A stretch of DNA of 64,000 nucleotides from a candidate division TM6 bacterium GW2011_GWE2_42_60 (GTDB taxonomy: Bacteria > Babelota > Babeliae > Babelales > Babelaceae): NCBI GenBank assembly GCA_000996275.1, contig LCEG01000001.1:124001-188000 (forward strand). The letters run 5' to 3'. The stretch's first letter is position 1, and every line of letters begins with the position of its first letter. Below the pieces are notes generated by a model. That model did no database searches. It saw only the letters and a program-made list of their open reading frames with translations, and was not told the DNA's origin. The translations under genes and the position numbers were made by a program. Shown here piece after piece: positions 8,319-19,170 of this stretch.

Positions 8319-11300
8319 TCAGATGCTTGAGCGTTTCAGAGAGTACATCAAGACTGACCAGTTTAATGCACTCAGGATTGGACTTGCGTCCCCCGAAAAA
8401 ATTCGGGCGCTTTCTTATGGTGAAGTTAAAAAGATAGAAACGATAAATTATCGTACTCTTAAGCCAGAGCGTGATGGTCTATTTTGTGCGCGTATCTTTG
8501 GTCCTGTAAAGGATTGGGAGTGTACGTGTGGAAAATATAAACGGATGAAACACCGTGGTATCACCTGTGAAAAATGCGGTGTTGATGTTATCGAGTCTCG
8601 TGTACGTCGTGAACGTATGGGGCATATAGCATTAGTTTCGCCAGTATGTCACATCTGGTATCTAAAAGGGATTCCTAGTTATTTGGGCCTTATCTTAGAC
8701 ATGCCGGTCAAAGATCTTGAACGAGTTGTCTATTTTGATATGTATATGGTTGTCTCTCAGGGGCGATCACCTTATCCAAAGAAGACATTGCTTTCGTCTG
8801 TTGATTGCGATCGTTACCGTGAACTCCATCCGGAAGACACTGAGTTTTTGGTTGCGATTGGTGCAGAAGCACTTCGGCTTGTTTTGGGTGAGATCGACCT
8901 CAAGCTTGAGATCGAAAAATTACGGCTTGATTACGAGAAGAATGCTTCGGTAACGACACGTCACAAAATCATGCGACGCGTAAAGGTTCTTTCGGGTTTT
9001 CTGCAGAGTGGTTTGCGACCAGAGTGGATGGTTTTGGAAATCCTTCCTGTTCTACCACCTGATTTGCGTCCATTGGTTCCCCTTGAAGGGGGCCGCTTTG
9101 CAAGCTCTGACCTTAACGAATTATATCGTCGTGTTCTTAACCGGAATATTCGGTTACAGCGTCTCATGGAGATTGATGCTCCGTTGGTGATCATCAAAAA
9201 CGAGCGACGCATGTTGCAAGAATCTGTTGATGCTCTTATTGACAATGGACGGCGTGGCCAGCCGGTACGAGGAACCAATAAGCGTCCACTTAAGTCATTA
9301 AGTGAAATGCTCAGAGGAAAACAGGGTCGCTTTAGGCAGAATTTGCTTGGGCGCCGTGTTGACTACTCGGGACGTTCGGTTATTGTTGTTGATCCAGAAT
9401 TGCGTCTTGATCAGTGCGGGTTGCCAAAGCTTATGGCTCTCGAACTCTTTAAATCACATATCTATGCTGAGCTTTTAAATCGTGAAATCGCGCCAAATCT
9501 TCGGGTTGCAAAGCGACTTGTTGAAGAAGGTGCGCCAGAGGTTTGGGATGCGTTGGAAGAGGTGGTAAAGGGATATCCTATATTACTTAACCGTGCTCCA
9601 ACTCTGCATAGACTTGGTATTCAAGCATTCTATCCAATCCTTGTTGACGGTAAGGCGCTGAAAATTCATCCGCTTGTCTGTAGTGCGTATAACGCAGACT
9701 TTGACGGTGACCAGATGGCGGTACATATCCCCTTGAGTCATCGTGCTCGTGAAGAAGCAGAAAAGTTGATGTTTGCATCAATTAACTTGCTTTCAGCAGC
9801 AAGTGGAAAGCCGGTTGCAATACCATCACAGGATATGATTCTTGGATTACACTACCTCACGAAGGCTCGTTGTTTTGCAAGGGGTGAAGGAACAGTGTTT
9901 TCTTCTGTTGCGGAAGTTATTTCTGCGCATGAGTGTGATGCTGTCTCTATTCATGCTCGTATTAAGTTGCGGCTTAATGGCAAAATTCTCGATACAACGG
10001 TTGGTAGAGTTATTTTCTACGAAGCACTTCCTGCTGGATCGGAATTCATTTGGGTAAATAAAGTTGTTAATAAAAAAGATTTGCAACGACTCATTGAAGA
10101 AATTTACCATCTTTTTGGCAATGCTCTTACGGTCGAAACGCTTGATAAAATTAAGCGGCTTGGATTTAATTATGCAACAACAAGTGGTATTTCGTTTGCT
10201 ATTGATAAGCTTACAGTGCCAGTCAAAAAAGAATCCATTATTAACAAGTCTGAAAAAGCAGTACAAAAAATTGAAGCCCTCTACTTGAGTGGTGCAATTA
10301 CTAATGCGGAACGTTACAATCGTATTATTGGCATCTGGGATAAAGCGACACGCGATGTAGCTGAAAGCATGAACGAAGAGCTTTATCAGTATGACAAAGA
10401 AGCATTTGACAACAAAGACCGTGACTTTAAAGATTTCAACTCAGTTTATATGATGCTTGAGTCAAAAGCGCGTGGTTCGGTTGATCAAATTAAACAGCTC
10501 GTAGGTATGCGTGGTCTGATGGCGAAACCGTCGGGTGATATTATGGAAACGCCCGTTATTTCAAACTTTAAAGAAGGTTTGAGCGTTTTTGAATATTTCA
10601 ACTCGACACACGGTGCGCGTAAAGGACAGGCAGATACGGCTCTTAAGACTTCTAACTCGGGATATTTAACCCGTAGGTTGATTGATGCGGCGCATGATGT
10701 AGTTATTTCGATGCATGATTGCCAGACTTTTGGGTCAGTGGTTATGGAAGATTTGCTTGATGCGGGAGATGTCTTGTGCAGGCTTTCGGATCGAGTTTTT
10801 GGACGCATCGCCGCTGAAGATATACGGGATCCGGTAACGGGTAAATTGTTGGTGAAGCAGGGTGATCCTATACGGCGAGAAGAAGTTGCTCGTATTAAAG
10901 AATCTGCGGTTTCAAAAATCGCTGTTCGCTCGGTCTTAACCTGCCAAGCGAAGCGTGGTGTTTGTGCCCAGTGTTACGGCATTGATCTCTCAACGGTTAA
11001 ATTGGCTGATGTTGGGGCTACTGTAGGTATCATTGCAGCGCAGTCAATTGGTGAACCTGGAACACAGCTTACGATGAGAACCTTCCATATTGGGGGAACC
11101 GCAAGCGTTACTGAACATTCTTCTTTTGTTGCAAAACATGAAGGTACAATTCAGTTGCGCGGGATACGAACAATTGCCCACAGTGAGGGACAGGTTCGTG
11201 TTTCGAGTCGGCGTGCAAAACTGTTTATCGTTTCTGATGATGGACGTGAATTGCAGCGTCATGATATTGAATATGGTACTGTATTGTTAGTCTCCGAAGG

Positions 11301-12360
11301 TGAAAAAGTTAAAGAAGGAACACGTCTTGCTGAGTGGGATAGCAGTAATAAAGTTATCATCACAGAGCAAGCGGGTCGCATTGAGTATGTCGATCTCGTT
11401 CAGAACGTAACTATTCAAGATCGGTATGATGAAGCAACGGGTCGTTCGGTAAAAATCGTTCTTGAACACAAGAGTGATAAGTACCAACCTGCATTGAGCA
11501 TCCGTGATGCAAGTGGCGATGAAATCGTTCAATACTTCCTTCCAGCAGGGTCGATTCTTTTGGTTGATTCTGGGTCAGTGGTTGCGGCAGGTGATATCTT
11601 AGTCAAGATTCCTCGTGAGGTTTCGAGAACCAAAGATATTACCGGTGGTCTCCCTCGTATTGCGGAGCTTTTCGAAGCTCGCATGCCGAAAGATCCTGCA
11701 ATTATTGCTGACTGTGATGGGGAGATTGTCGTTGGTGGACTTCATCGTGGGTCACGTAAAGTGTCTATTAATGCATCTAACGGCGAGACGGTTGATTATC
11801 TTATTCCGCGAGGCAAACAGCTTAACGTGGCGCATGGTGATCGTATTCGTGCAGGTGACATGCTTACGGTTGGTTCGATAATTTTACATGACGTGCTTCG
11901 TATTTTGGGTCCTGATGCGTTACAACGGCGATTGGTTGATCAAATTCAGGGAATTTATCGGTTACAGGGTGTTGATATTAACGATCGACATATTGAATTG
12001 ATTGTTCGTCAGATGCTACGTAAGGTACGCGTTATTGATCCAGGAGACACTGATTTCCTTATTGGTGATCGTGTAGAACGTGTGCATGTACAGACCGTTA
12101 ACGAAGCATTGCGCACAGAAGGTAAGCGGCCAGCGGTAACACAGCCTATGTTGATGGGTATCACGTTAGCATCGCTCGGAGCAGAAAGCTTTATATCTGC
12201 AGCATCGTTCCAAGAAACGACGCGGATTTTGGCTGAAGCTGCGATCGGGGGGCAAATAGATTATCTTTATGGGTTGAAAGAAAACGTTATTATAGGTAAG
12301 CTAATACCAGCTGGTACTGGAGTGGAGTCATTCCGCCATAAATATATCGGTGATACATAA
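8311..12360 (+). CDS. rpoC: DNA-directed RNA polymerase subunit beta'
   Basis: The beta' subunit carries the catalytic magnesium site. The protein is about 1349 residues long. It has the N-terminal zinc finger ([19 protein letters not shown]), the catalytic NADFDGDQ motif at residues 461-468, the trigger-loop region and the second zinc site near [12 protein letters not shown] chose the GTG at 8311 because AGGAGG ends seven bases before it; a GTG at 8293 lies upstream of that site. The start overlaps the end of rpoB, which suggests translational coupling. Confidence 0.98.
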   Translation: MSNQMLERFREYIKTDQFNALRIGLASPEKIRALSYGEVKKIETINYRTLKPERDGLFCARIFGPVKDWECTCGKYKRMKHRGITCEKCGVDVIESRVRRERMGHIALVSPVCHIWYLKGIPSYLGLILDMPVKDLERVVYFDMYMVVSQGRSPYPKKTLLSSVDCDRYRELHPEDTEFLVAIGAEALRLVLGEIDLKLEIEKLRLDYEKNASVTTRHKIMRRVKVLSGFLQSGLRPEWMVLEILPVLPPDLRPLVPLEGGRFASSDLNELYRRVLNRNIRLQRLMEIDAPLVIIKNERRMLQESVDALIDNGRRGQPVRGTNKRPLKSLSEMLRGKQGRFRQNLLGRRVDYSGRSVIVVDPELRLDQCGLPKLMALELFKSHIYAELLNREIAPNLRVAKRLVEEGAPEVWDALEEVVKGYPILLNRAPTLHRLGIQAFYPILVDGKALKIHPLVCSAYNADFDGDQMAVHIPLSHRAREEAEKLMFASINLLSAASGKPVAIPSQDMILGLHYLTKARCFARGEGTVFSSVAEVISAHECDAVSIHARIKLRLNGKILDTTVGRVIFYEALPAGSEFIWVNKVVNKKDLQRLIEEIYHLFGNALTVETLDKIKRLGFNYATTSGISFAIDKLTVPVKKESIINKSEKAVQKIEALYLSGAITNAERYNRIIGIWDKATRDVAESMNEELYQYDKEAFDNKDRDFKDFNSVYMMLESKARGSVDQIKQLVGMRGLMAKPSGDIMETPVISNFKEGLSVFEYFNSTHGARKGQADTALKTSNSGYLTRRLIDAAHDVVISMHDCQTFGSVVMEDLLDAGDVLCRLSDRVFGRIAAEDIRDPVTGKLLVKQGDPIRREEVARIKESAVSKIAVRSVLTCQAKRGVCAQCYGIDLSTVKLADVGATVGIIAAQSIGEPGTQLTMRTFHIGGTASVTEHSSFVAKHEGTIQLRGIRTIAHSEGQVRVSSRRAKLFIVSDDGRELQRHDIEYGTVLLVSEGEKVKEGTRLAEWDSSNKVIITEQAGRIEYVDLVQNVTIQDRYDEATGRSVKIVLEHKSDKYQPALSIRDASGDEIVQYFLPAGSILLVDSGSVVAAGDILVKIPREVSRTKDITGGLPRIAELFEARMPKDPAIIADCDGEIVVGGLHRGSRKVSINASNGETVDYLIPRGKQLNVAHGDRIRAGDMLTVGSIILHDVLRILGPDALQRRLVDQIQGIYRLQGVDINDRHIELIVRQMLRKVRVIDPGDTDFLIGDRVERVHVQTVNEALRTEGKRPAVTQPMLMGITLASLGAESFISAASFQETTRILAEAAIGGQIDYLYGLKENVIIGKLIPAGTGVESFRHKYIGDT

Positions 12361-12378
12361 GTCTTTGAAAGTTTGGTT

Positions 12379-12453
12379 AGGCGCGTAGCTCAGTGGTAGA
12401 GCACTGCTTTGACGTAGCAGGGGTCAGCGGTTCAATCCCGCTCGCGCCTACCA
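12379..12453 (+). tRNA. tRNA-Val (GAC)
   Basis: The acceptor strands AGGCGCG and CGCGCCT pair completely, with discriminator A and encoded CCA. The anticodon loop TTGACGT gives GAC. It sits 18 bases after rpoC, where many bacteria have rpsL, so the classical rpoC-rpsL-rpsG-fusA order is broken here. Confidence 0.97.
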
Positions 12454-12506
12454 TAAAGATAGTTGTTGAATTATAGCTTGGACAAGAAGAGCACTAGAGG
12501 TTGTTG

Positions 12507-12773
12507 ATGATAATTAGAGAAATGAAATCAGAACTTATTTCAAACTATAAGCTTCACGATTCAGATACTGGATCGGTTGAAGTACAGGTTGCTCTTATTA
12601 CTGATCGTGTTAATCATTTGAATGAACATTTTAAAATGTTTCCAAAAGATTACGCATCAAAAACAGGGTTAATGAAATTGGTGGGTCAGCGTCGTCGCCT
12701 TCTCACCTATCTTAAGCGCCAAGATCTTGGACGATATGCTCGTCTGATTGAGCAGCTTGGATTGAGAAGATAA
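12507..12773 (+). CDS. rpsO: 30S ribosomal protein S15
   Basis: S15 binds 16S rRNA early in small-subunit assembly. The 88-residue product shows DTGSVEVQVALITDRVNHL and ends YARLIEQLGLRR, both diagnostic. I chose the ATG at 12507 because AGAGG at 12496-12500 is correctly spaced; two in-frame TTG codons lie just upstream. It is followed by pnp, the same rpsO-pnp order found in many bacteria. Confidence 0.96.
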   Translation: MIIREMKSELISNYKLHDSDTGSVEVQVALITDRVNHLNEHFKMFPKDYASKTGLMKLVGQRRRLLTYLKRQDLGRYARLIEQLGLRR

Positions 12774-12841
12774 GGGGATTTGCTTTTCGCGGCCCCGCGT
12801 AGAATGAGTTAGTGAAGCTTTTTATAATATAGGTAGATTTA

Positions 12842-14917
12842 ATGGAAAAGAAGTTTAGCTTATCCGAATTCGGATATACAGCGATAGTTGGGAAATTTGC
12901 AGGTCAGGCTGATGGGGCCGTCTGGTTGCAACAAGGTGGGACGGTCGTAATTGCGGCAGTTGTCTCTGAGCCTACGGAAGAATTTCCTGGCTTTTTCCCG
13001 CTTACGGTAGATTACCGAGAATTATTCTCGGCAGCAGGAAGAATTCCGGGCGGATACCTCAAGCGTGAGGGTCGTCCGAGTGATCAAGAAATTTTAAATG
13101 GTCGTCTTATTGACCGCGCGATTCGTCCTCTGTTCCCAGAGGACTTTTTTGACAAGGTACAACTTACCACGACTATTTATTCAGCTGATAAAGAGCGTAT
13201 GCCGCAGGGCTTAGCGCTTTTGGCAAGTTCGCTTGCATTAGTTCTTTCACCCATTCCTTTTATGACCCCCGTTGGAATCTGTGAAGTTGCGCGTATTGAT
13301 GGTCAATGGATTTTTGACCCAACGCTTGACCAAGCACAGAAATCCGATGTCAGGCTTATTGTTGCGGGTAACGAAGAAGGCGTGAATATGGTCGAAGGTT
13401 CTTCGACTGGAATTTCTGAAGAAGAATTTTTAGATGTCATGTTTAGAGCTCATGAATATGTGAAGAAACAGGTTCTCTGGCAAATCGATATTCAAAAGCA
13501 TTGTGGCGCTCCAAAGAATGAAGTTAAAGATACTTTTGGTGGCAAGTTGTGGGAAACTCGCGCTACTGAATTCATCGCTACTGATCGTGTTGCTGAGCTT
13601 TTTGTAGCAGATAAAGTGGTTCGTGCTGAAAAGCAAAAGAACCTTTTTGAAGGCTTTAAGGCGCAGTACAAAGAAGAAATTTCTTCAAGTGGTGTATCGC
13701 TTTCGTTTGTTGCTTATGTTTTTGATATTGTGCTTAAAAAAGCAATTAATGAGCTTGTGTTTTCACGTGGCGAGCGGATTGACCTTCGTGGCTTTGAAAC
13801 TGTGCGTCAAATATCGACTGAAGTTGGGCTTTTGCCTTGTGCTCACGGATCTGCGCTTTTTTCGCGTGGTCGTACTCAAGCCTTGGTAAGCGTCACGCTT
13901 GGTGGTGGACAAGATCGGATGCGCGTTGAAGGATTGATGGGCGAGAAGAGTAAGACGTTTATGTTGCACTATAATTTCCCTTCTTTTTCAGTGGGTGAAG
14001 TGCGGCCAAATCGTGGTCCTGGCCGTCGTGAGATTGGTCATGGTCAACTCGCAGCATCTGCAATTGAACGTATGCTTCCCGATCAAGAAAAATTTCCTTA
14101 CACAATCCGTATTGTTTCTGACATTCTTGAGTCTGATGGATCCTCATCGATGGCAACCGTCTGTGGTACAACGATGGCATTAATGCATGCAGGGGTTCCG
14201 CTTACTTCAATGGTGAGTGGTGTTGCGATGGGTCTTCTGATGAGTAAAGAAGGCAAGTTCCAAGTCGTGACCGATCTTTCCGGTGTCGAAGATGCCTTTG
14301 GATTTATGGACTTTAAGGTTGCAGGAACAGAGAATGGTATTACCGCCATTCAGATGGATATCAAATACAAGGGCGGCTTGTTAAAAACAGTGTTTGAGCA
14401 AGCGCTTGCTCAAGCAAAACGTGGTCGGCTCCATGTTATGGCTGAGATGAAAAAAGTCATGTCAAAGCCAAATGAAAAAATGTCTGATATGGTTCCTCAG
14501 ATTGTTTCTTTCCGTATTCCTCGAGATAAAATTGGGGCTGTTATTGGAACAGGTGGTAAAGTTATTCGTGAGATTACTGAAACTACTGAAACATCGATTG
14601 ATATTGAGGATGAGGGCATTGTTCGTATTTTTGGCCAACCAGGACCATTGCTTGATAAAGCGGTTAGTTTGGTAAAAGTACTTGCAGGTGTTCTTGATAT
14701 TGGGGCTCGTTATCCTGGTATTGTGCGTCGTCTTACTGATTTTGGAATTTTTGTTGAGCTTGCTCCAGGCCAGGATGGATTGGTGCATATTTCAACGGTG
14801 CCTCGTAAAGATCAAGATGAGTTTATGAATCGCTACAGAGATGGTGATTTAGTGACGGTTGAGGTCCTTGATCATGATAAAGTGAGTGGGCGCATTCGAT
14901 TGAAGATAGTTGACTAG
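12842..14917 (+). CDS. pnp: Polyribonucleotide nucleotidyltransferase (PNPase)
   Basis: PNPase degrades RNA from the 3' end by phosphorolysis. The 691-residue protein has two RNase PH-type domains, with the second carrying SDGSSSMATVCGTT-like catalytic sequence (LESDGSSSMATVCG), then a KH domain with IGAVIGTGGKVIREI and a C-terminal S1 domain (FGIFVELAPGQDGLVH). Length is normal. It follows rpsO and precedes rph, so two phosphorolytic exonucleases are neighbours. A TATAAT box at 12823-12828 could give it its own promoter, but the -35 region is weak. Confidence 0.97.
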   Translation: MEKKFSLSEFGYTAIVGKFAGQADGAVWLQQGGTVVIAAVVSEPTEEFPGFFPLTVDYRELFSAAGRIPGGYLKREGRPSDQEILNGRLIDRAIRPLFPEDFFDKVQLTTTIYSADKERMPQGLALLASSLALVLSPIPFMTPVGICEVARIDGQWIFDPTLDQAQKSDVRLIVAGNEEGVNMVEGSSTGISEEEFLDVMFRAHEYVKKQVLWQIDIQKHCGAPKNEVKDTFGGKLWETRATEFIATDRVAELFVADKVVRAEKQKNLFEGFKAQYKEEISSSGVSLSFVAYVFDIVLKKAINELVFSRGERIDLRGFETVRQISTEVGLLPCAHGSALFSRGRTQALVSVTLGGGQDRMRVEGLMGEKSKTFMLHYNFPSFSVGEVRPNRGPGRREIGHGQLAASAIERMLPDQEKFPYTIRIVSDILESDGSSSMATVCGTTMALMHAGVPLTSMVSGVAMGLLMSKEGKFQVVTDLSGVEDAFGFMDFKVAGTENGITAIQMDIKYKGGLLKTVFEQALAQAKRGRLHVMAEMKKVMSKPNEKMSDMVPQIVSFRIPRDKIGAVIGTGGKVIREITETTETSIDIEDEGIVRIFGQPGPLLDKAVSLVKVLAGVLDIGARYPGIVRRLTDFGIFVELAPGQDGLVHISTVPRKDQDEFMNRYRDGDLVTVEVLDHDKVSGRIRLKIVD

Positions 14918-14935
14918 TACTTCGGAAGCAAAAAG

Positions 14936-15751
14936 ATGGAAAAGGGTTTTATGTATCCAAGAATGCGGTCTGGCAACAGAGCTCCAGATGATCTCCGGCC
15001 AATTAAAGTAACGTACGATGTATTTGAATATGCTGCTGGGTCTGTTTTATTTGAATTGGGACGTACAAAGGTATTCTGCGCAGTGACATTGCAGACTGGT
15101 GTTCCGCACTTTTTACGAGGAAAACGTCGAGGATGGCTTACGGCTGAATATTCGTTGTTGCCTGTTTCGACTCCAATACGGACGGTTCGTGAAGTTACTT
15201 CTAACAAGCGTAACGGGCGTACGATAGAAATTTCTCGTTTAGTAGGGCGTGCATTGCGTGCAGTTTCTAATCTTCAAGTGTTTGGAGAACAGACAGTTTT
15301 TATAGATTGTGATGTTGTTCAAGCTGACGGTGGAACGCGGATAGCCTGTATTACCGGTGCATTTCTAGCACTCAAAGCTGCTGAAGCAACATGGAAAGCG
15401 CGTGGCGTTATTCCCTATAACTTCTTAAAAGATGATCTTGCAGCGGTTTCTGTTGGAATCAATAGTCAAGGAGCGTTTCTTGATATGGATTTTGCAGAAG
15501 ATAGTGCTATTGATGCTGACTTCAACTTTGTTTTGACGCGGTCAGGCACTGTTGTTGAGGTGCAGGGGTCTTCTGAACGTGAACCTATTTCGTGGGAAGA
15601 TTTTGATTTGACCAAAGCGTACGCGCTTAAGGGAGCTCGCGAGTTGTTTGAGTTTTTTGATATGAATCAGTATCAATTACCAGAGCGGCTCCATCAACAA
15701 CCACAAATTAATACTTCTTCATTTATTTCTTCTTTCCAGAGTGAGTATTAA
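14936..15751 (+). CDS. rph: Ribonuclease PH
   Basis: RNase PH trims the 3' ends of tRNA precursors by phosphorolysis. The 271-residue product has the family signatures MRSGNRAPDDLRPI, RTIEISRLVGRALRAV and DCDVVQADGGTR. It is about 30 residues longer than usual; the extra part is a C-terminal Gln/Ser-rich tail. It begins 18 bases after pnp and its end overlaps the next gene by 11 bases. Confidence 0.95.
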   Translation: MEKGFMYPRMRSGNRAPDDLRPIKVTYDVFEYAAGSVLFELGRTKVFCAVTLQTGVPHFLRGKRRGWLTAEYSLLPVSTPIRTVREVTSNKRNGRTIEISRLVGRALRAVSNLQVFGEQTVFIDCDVVQADGGTRIACITGAFLALKAAEATWKARGVIPYNFLKDDLAAVSVGINSQGAFLDMDFAEDSAIDADFNFVLTRSGTVVEVQGSSEREPISWEDFDLTKAYALKGARELFEFFDMNQYQLPERLHQQPQINTSSFISSFQSEY

Positions 15752-16718
15752 GAAGTTTTTAGCAGAAAGAGCTGCGGGGCGGCCGACAAAAGATACAGAG
15801 TATATTTTTGTTGGAGAAGCATATCCGTGGCTCTTTTGCTCTCAAATCATTTCAATTTTTGTAAAAAATGCAGGGCTCTCAAGAGCAACGGTAATTGACG
15901 CAGGAAGTGTTGAGTTTTCTGAGATTGATCGGCGGCTTGGGATGAGTTTTTTGGGTGCGCAGGAGTTTTTTTGGCTCGGTGACCTGAGCAAGCTGTCTGT
16001 TGCTGTTCAAAAACCATTGTTGGCATTTTTAGCTGATTATGAAGGACCGCATCAGGTCGGTTTTTTTATTAATGAAAAAAATCTTGGTAAGCAGCAAAAA
16101 CCGGGACGAGAAATTATTTTGTGTGATGAGCCTCTTTCTGCTGTTGACGCAAATGTTTTGTGGCAGGTTGTTTTTCCAGAAATTTTTTTGGGAACAAAAG
16201 AGCTTTTTCCTGAGCCTTTTCTGCAACAAGCAGAAAAGGGAGTCTCGCTTGAGCAGGCAGTACTCAATGGGCTTTATGTGTATGCTGGGGGTGTTTCAGG
16301 AGAGAAGGCTTACAAAGCTTGGCAGCATCACCTTATTGCGGCAGATCATTCCCTTTTTAAGATGGCACAATATTTCTTTGCTAAAGATAAGAAATTGTTT
16401 TTGCCACTTTGGCATGCAGTGCGAGATGAGTACCCTTCAGAATTCTGGGTGGCGTATTGGTCTGAGCAGTTGTGGCAGGCGCATGCTTTTGTTACTCGTG
16501 CTTTGAAGGGGGATCTGGCGCCCGACAAAAAGGGGAACCGATTACCTTTTTCTTTTATGCAGCGAGATTGGCGTCGGTATAAACCGCATGAATTTACCGT
16601 TGCACATTCGATGCTTTATGGAGTTGATTGTGCGCTTAAAAATGGATGCGGCGAAGCGGGAATCGATCTCTTTATCCTACGGTTTATAACGGGTAGTTTT
16701 GAAAAATCCCGGCAATAA
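15741..16718 (+). CDS. Hypothetical protein, possibly a divergent DNA polymerase III delta subunit
   Basis: The 325-residue product starts at a GTG that overlaps rph. Its N-terminal part (YIFVGEAYPWLFCSQII, then a slot-like LGAQEFFWLGDLSKLS and a VGFFINEK strand) and its C-terminal helical bundle (HEFTVAHSMLYGVDCALKNG followed by LFILRFI) follow the layout of HolA, the clamp-loader delta subunit. No single motif is diagnostic, because HolA is poorly conserved. The assignment is therefore tentative. No signal peptide or membrane segment is visible, so the protein should be cytoplasmic. Confidence 0.4.
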   Translation: MSIKKFLAERAAGRPTKDTEYIFVGEAYPWLFCSQIISIFVKNAGLSRATVIDAGSVEFSEIDRRLGMSFLGAQEFFWLGDLSKLSVAVQKPLLAFLADYEGPHQVGFFINEKNLGKQQKPGREIILCDEPLSAVDANVLWQVVFPEIFLGTKELFPEPFLQQAEKGVSLEQAVLNGLYVYAGGVSGEKAYKAWQHHLIAADHSLFKMAQYFFAKDKKLFLPLWHAVRDEYPSEFWVAYWSEQLWQAHAFVTRALKGDLAPDKKGNRLPFSFMQRDWRRYKPHEFTVAHSMLYGVDCALKNGCGEAGIDLFILRFITGSFEKSRQ

Positions 16719-16719
16719 T

Positions 16720-18927
16720 TTATAGGGTATCGATATGAGGAAGAGTGTTTACGAGTGTTTTAGTTTTTTGTAAGAGATCTTTAGACGATTTAACATGTTC
16801 TTTTAATAGATCTAATTCTTTTGCCTGGTAGTAATATTCCTTTGGATTTTCTTTTAGTCTTTTGATTCTTTGTTTTTGATTCTCTATCCATGGTGGAGTG
16901 TGAGGTTCAGTAGGCTTTTTACTTATCCACGCACGCCGTTCAGAGTTTTTGTTTGGGGTAGAGCCTGGATCTTCACTTTCCCATTTTTCTAATTCTTGCT
17001 GATAGTTCTTTTTTCGTTTTTCCAAGTCATTTATTTCTTTATCTCTTTTTTCTTCAAGAACCTTTACCTCTAGGTCAATTTCTTCTTTTGAAAATTCTTT
17101 AATTTGAACATTTTTGATAAAAAGATCTATTTTATCGAGAGCATCTTTGAAGGTAGTGTCTAAAATGTCTAGAAGTAGCTTCTTTTGAGTGTTAAAGCGT
17201 TCAATAAGGTAGGGTTTATATTTTTCTTTGTAAAGCTTAAGGTCATTGAATTGGCTTATCTTGTGGGTGCTGGTAAGTTCTTGATAATATTTTTGTACAG
17301 CGCTGACAATTCCAGTAATTACGTAATTTCCAGCAATTAGGTTACACATTTGATTCAGTAATGTGATAATATTGTTCGATTTAGAGAGGCTATCAGTATC
17401 TAATATTTCAGGATGCTTATCGTTAATTTGTTTCGATAGTTCAGCAAGCTCGTGAAAGCGATCGAAGGCTTGTCTAAAATCACTTTTTAAGAATACAATA
17501 CTCCTCAATTTTGTTTCTTGAAGGTAGGTGGGGTCGGTAAGTAACATATTAAAACGGCGAATCTGCTTTTTAGGAAGGCTGCCACCAAGAGAGTCTGCGA
17601 AAAGATAGAGATAACGATTGTTATTTTGAGAATCTTTTTCTTTTGTTATAACTAGTGCAAGGCCATGGGCATGAGGGCGTTCTTTTGAAAAATACATCGA
17701 AAGAATTGTGAATGCATCATCATTTCTAAGTTTTTCAAAACCATTCAACAAGTCTCGGTTTGAGTACATGAGCAGGACATCGTGTACAAGATGTGATTTT
17801 GGGAGTACGTTAGTTTTTTCTATCTCATTGATATAGGTTTTGAGTGCTTCAGCACCTCCTGTAATTATATTGTTGGTGTCCTTTAGTTTTGAAAATGACG
17901 TAAAACCAAGATTTCCAAAAAGAACAAGGTCTGTAGTCCCGGTTTTAGAGGGTAAGTTAGATATCTCGGGTAATAGTTTTCCATCAAATGCTTCTTTGTA
18001 ATGAGATAGTAGATTGTCAATGGTAGCACCGCGTCCTTCGCCTGTGGATGGGGTATAGCTCAAACCTCGAAGTCCCTCCTGGCTTGAATCTGTAATTTTT
18101 TTAACGAGGCCTTCTGCAAACTTATCTGCGTATGTTTGATCGGCCATTGCCTTATAGAGAGCTTTTATCTCTTCCTTGTTTTTTGCAAGAAAGAGAAGAG
18201 CCATAAAAATATAATTTCGCCCGGCGTAGAGCCAGCACTGGTTATATCCCTGGTCGGCAGATTGTATCTGGTAGCCATGAAGAGACTCTTCTTCAGTAGA
18301 AGATATGATGGCTCCAATATTTTCCAAGCTCTTGATGACTTCGTGAGGCTTAAGCGAGAGTGGAGAGACTGGTTGCGTTGGTTCTTTGGTGACTATTTCG
18401 TCTAAAGCCCCCGCAAATTCTTTAAGTGTTTGGCTTGTTTTTTCTACTGATACTATTGGTGGCACAAAAGAGAGGGCTGCTGCTGTAGCGACAGTGATAA
18501 GACTTTTTACATTCATAGAGTTGCCTTCAAGATTGTCTTGCTGCTGTTTTTTTTCTTGGTGTTCTTCATTATCACTAACAGTTGATGTGGGCGGAACGCT
18601 AGTGTTGAGTGGATTTTTTTTTGAGAAGAAATTAAACAGAGAGGGCTTTAGATAATAAAAAAGAGCGCCTCCTGCGATGCAAGAAAAAAGTCCTAGGAAG
18701 ACGTAGGGATGCTTTTTAATAGTTTGGAGAAAGTAAGAGGGTTTTTGAGAGAAGATCGTATGGGCACGAGGGGTAGGTGTGTGCTGGGTGATATTGGTTT
18801 GCAAAAATGGCGCAGAAAATCCAGTGAATGCTGGAAGAGCGAAGGTGAAACAGGTGGCGCTTAAGTAAAAAAAGCAGTTTCGCCAAAAGTGAGAAAACAA
18901 TGTGTTTGAAAATAACCAATTTTTCAT
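16720..18927 (-). CDS. Large membrane or exported protein with papain/Ulp-like Cys-His-Asp signature
   Basis: I do not recognise a named family for this 735-residue protein. It has hydrophobic segments near residues 14-36, 74-92 and 142-158 and a polar linker between the second and third. The middle part carries ADQGYNQCWLY (Cys231, Trp232), then HAHGLALVI (His421) and LYLFADSLGG (Asp445). A Gln-Cys-Trp motif followed by His-Gly-x-Leu and Asp-Ser-Leu-Gly is the pattern seen in papain-fold and Ulp/deubiquitinase-like cysteine proteases. The last 200 residues are charged and likely coiled coil. The gene converges on its neighbour with one base between the stops. Protease function is inference. 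Confidence 0.55.
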   Translation of the reverse strand: MKNWLFSNTLFSHFWRNCFFYLSATCFTFALPAFTGFSAPFLQTNITQHTPTPRAHTIFSQKPSYFLQTIKKHPYVFLGLFSCIAGGALFYYLKPSLFNFFSKKNPLNTSVPPTSTVSDNEEHQEKKQQQDNLEGNSMNVKSLITVATAAALSFVPPIVSVEKTSQTLKEFAGALDEIVTKEPTQPVSPLSLKPHEVIKSLENIGAIISSTEEESLHGYQIQSADQGYNQCWLYAGRNYIFMALLFLAKNKEEIKALYKAMADQTYADKFAEGLVKKITDSSQEGLRGLSYTPSTGEGRGATIDNLLSHYKEAFDGKLLPEISNLPSKTGTTDLVLFGNLGFTSFSKLKDTNNIITGGAEALKTYINEIEKTNVLPKSHLVHDVLLMYSNRDLLNGFEKLRNDDAFTILSMYFSKERPHAHGLALVITKEKDSQNNNRYLYLFADSLGGSLPKKQIRRFNMLLTDPTYLQETKLRSIVFLKSDFRQAFDRFHELAELSKQINDKHPEILDTDSLSKSNNIITLLNQMCNLIAGNYVITGIVSAVQKYYQELTSTHKISQFNDLKLYKEKYKPYLIERFNTQKKLLLDILDTTFKDALDKIDLFIKNVQIKEFSKEEIDLEVKVLEEKRDKEINDLEKRKKNYQQELEKWESEDPGSTPNKNSERRAWISKKPTEPHTPPWIENQKQRIKRLKENPKEYYYQAKELDLLKEHVKSSKDLLQKTKTLVNTLPHIDTL

Positions 18928-19127
18928 TACAGGTACTTTGCATCAGACTAGATTCTTTGTTATTATTATCGCTTTTAATTATAACAGAAAGTATTTTTTT
19001 TACAAGAACGAGGGGTTTGTTTTTTTATTGATAAACATTAAAAATATATTGATAAACGATAAAAAGAAGTGTAAGCTTTCTTCTGTTAATAATTTGTTTA
19101 TTCAACTTTCTGACTCCTAAGGAATCT
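18928..19127. other. AT-rich intergenic region
   Basis: This stretch between the divergent membrane-protein genes is very AT-rich and I see no coding region in it. It must hold the promoter of the minus-strand gene that starts at 18927, but no box pair stands out enough to be called. Confidence 0.5.
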
Positions 19128-19170
19128 CAGACCACTCGTTTGCACTGCATGTAGGTCTGTTGTTTTGTAA
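19128..19170 (+). ncRNA. Candidate structured RNA or leader upstream of a terminator
   Basis: CAGACC at 19128-19133 pairs with GGTCTG at 19154-19159 around a loop that itself contains TGCA repeats. This hairpin is followed within about 12 bases by a strong terminator hairpin, with no gene upstream on the same strand. The arrangement suggests a short transcript or an attenuator for the DUF2975/XRE pair. No known RNA family was recognised. Confidence 0.25.

Noticed and set aside
12785-12806. Terminator between rpsO and pnp
   Set aside because: The CGCG-GCCC-CGCG hairpin is very short and has no T-run; it may be a processing site at most.
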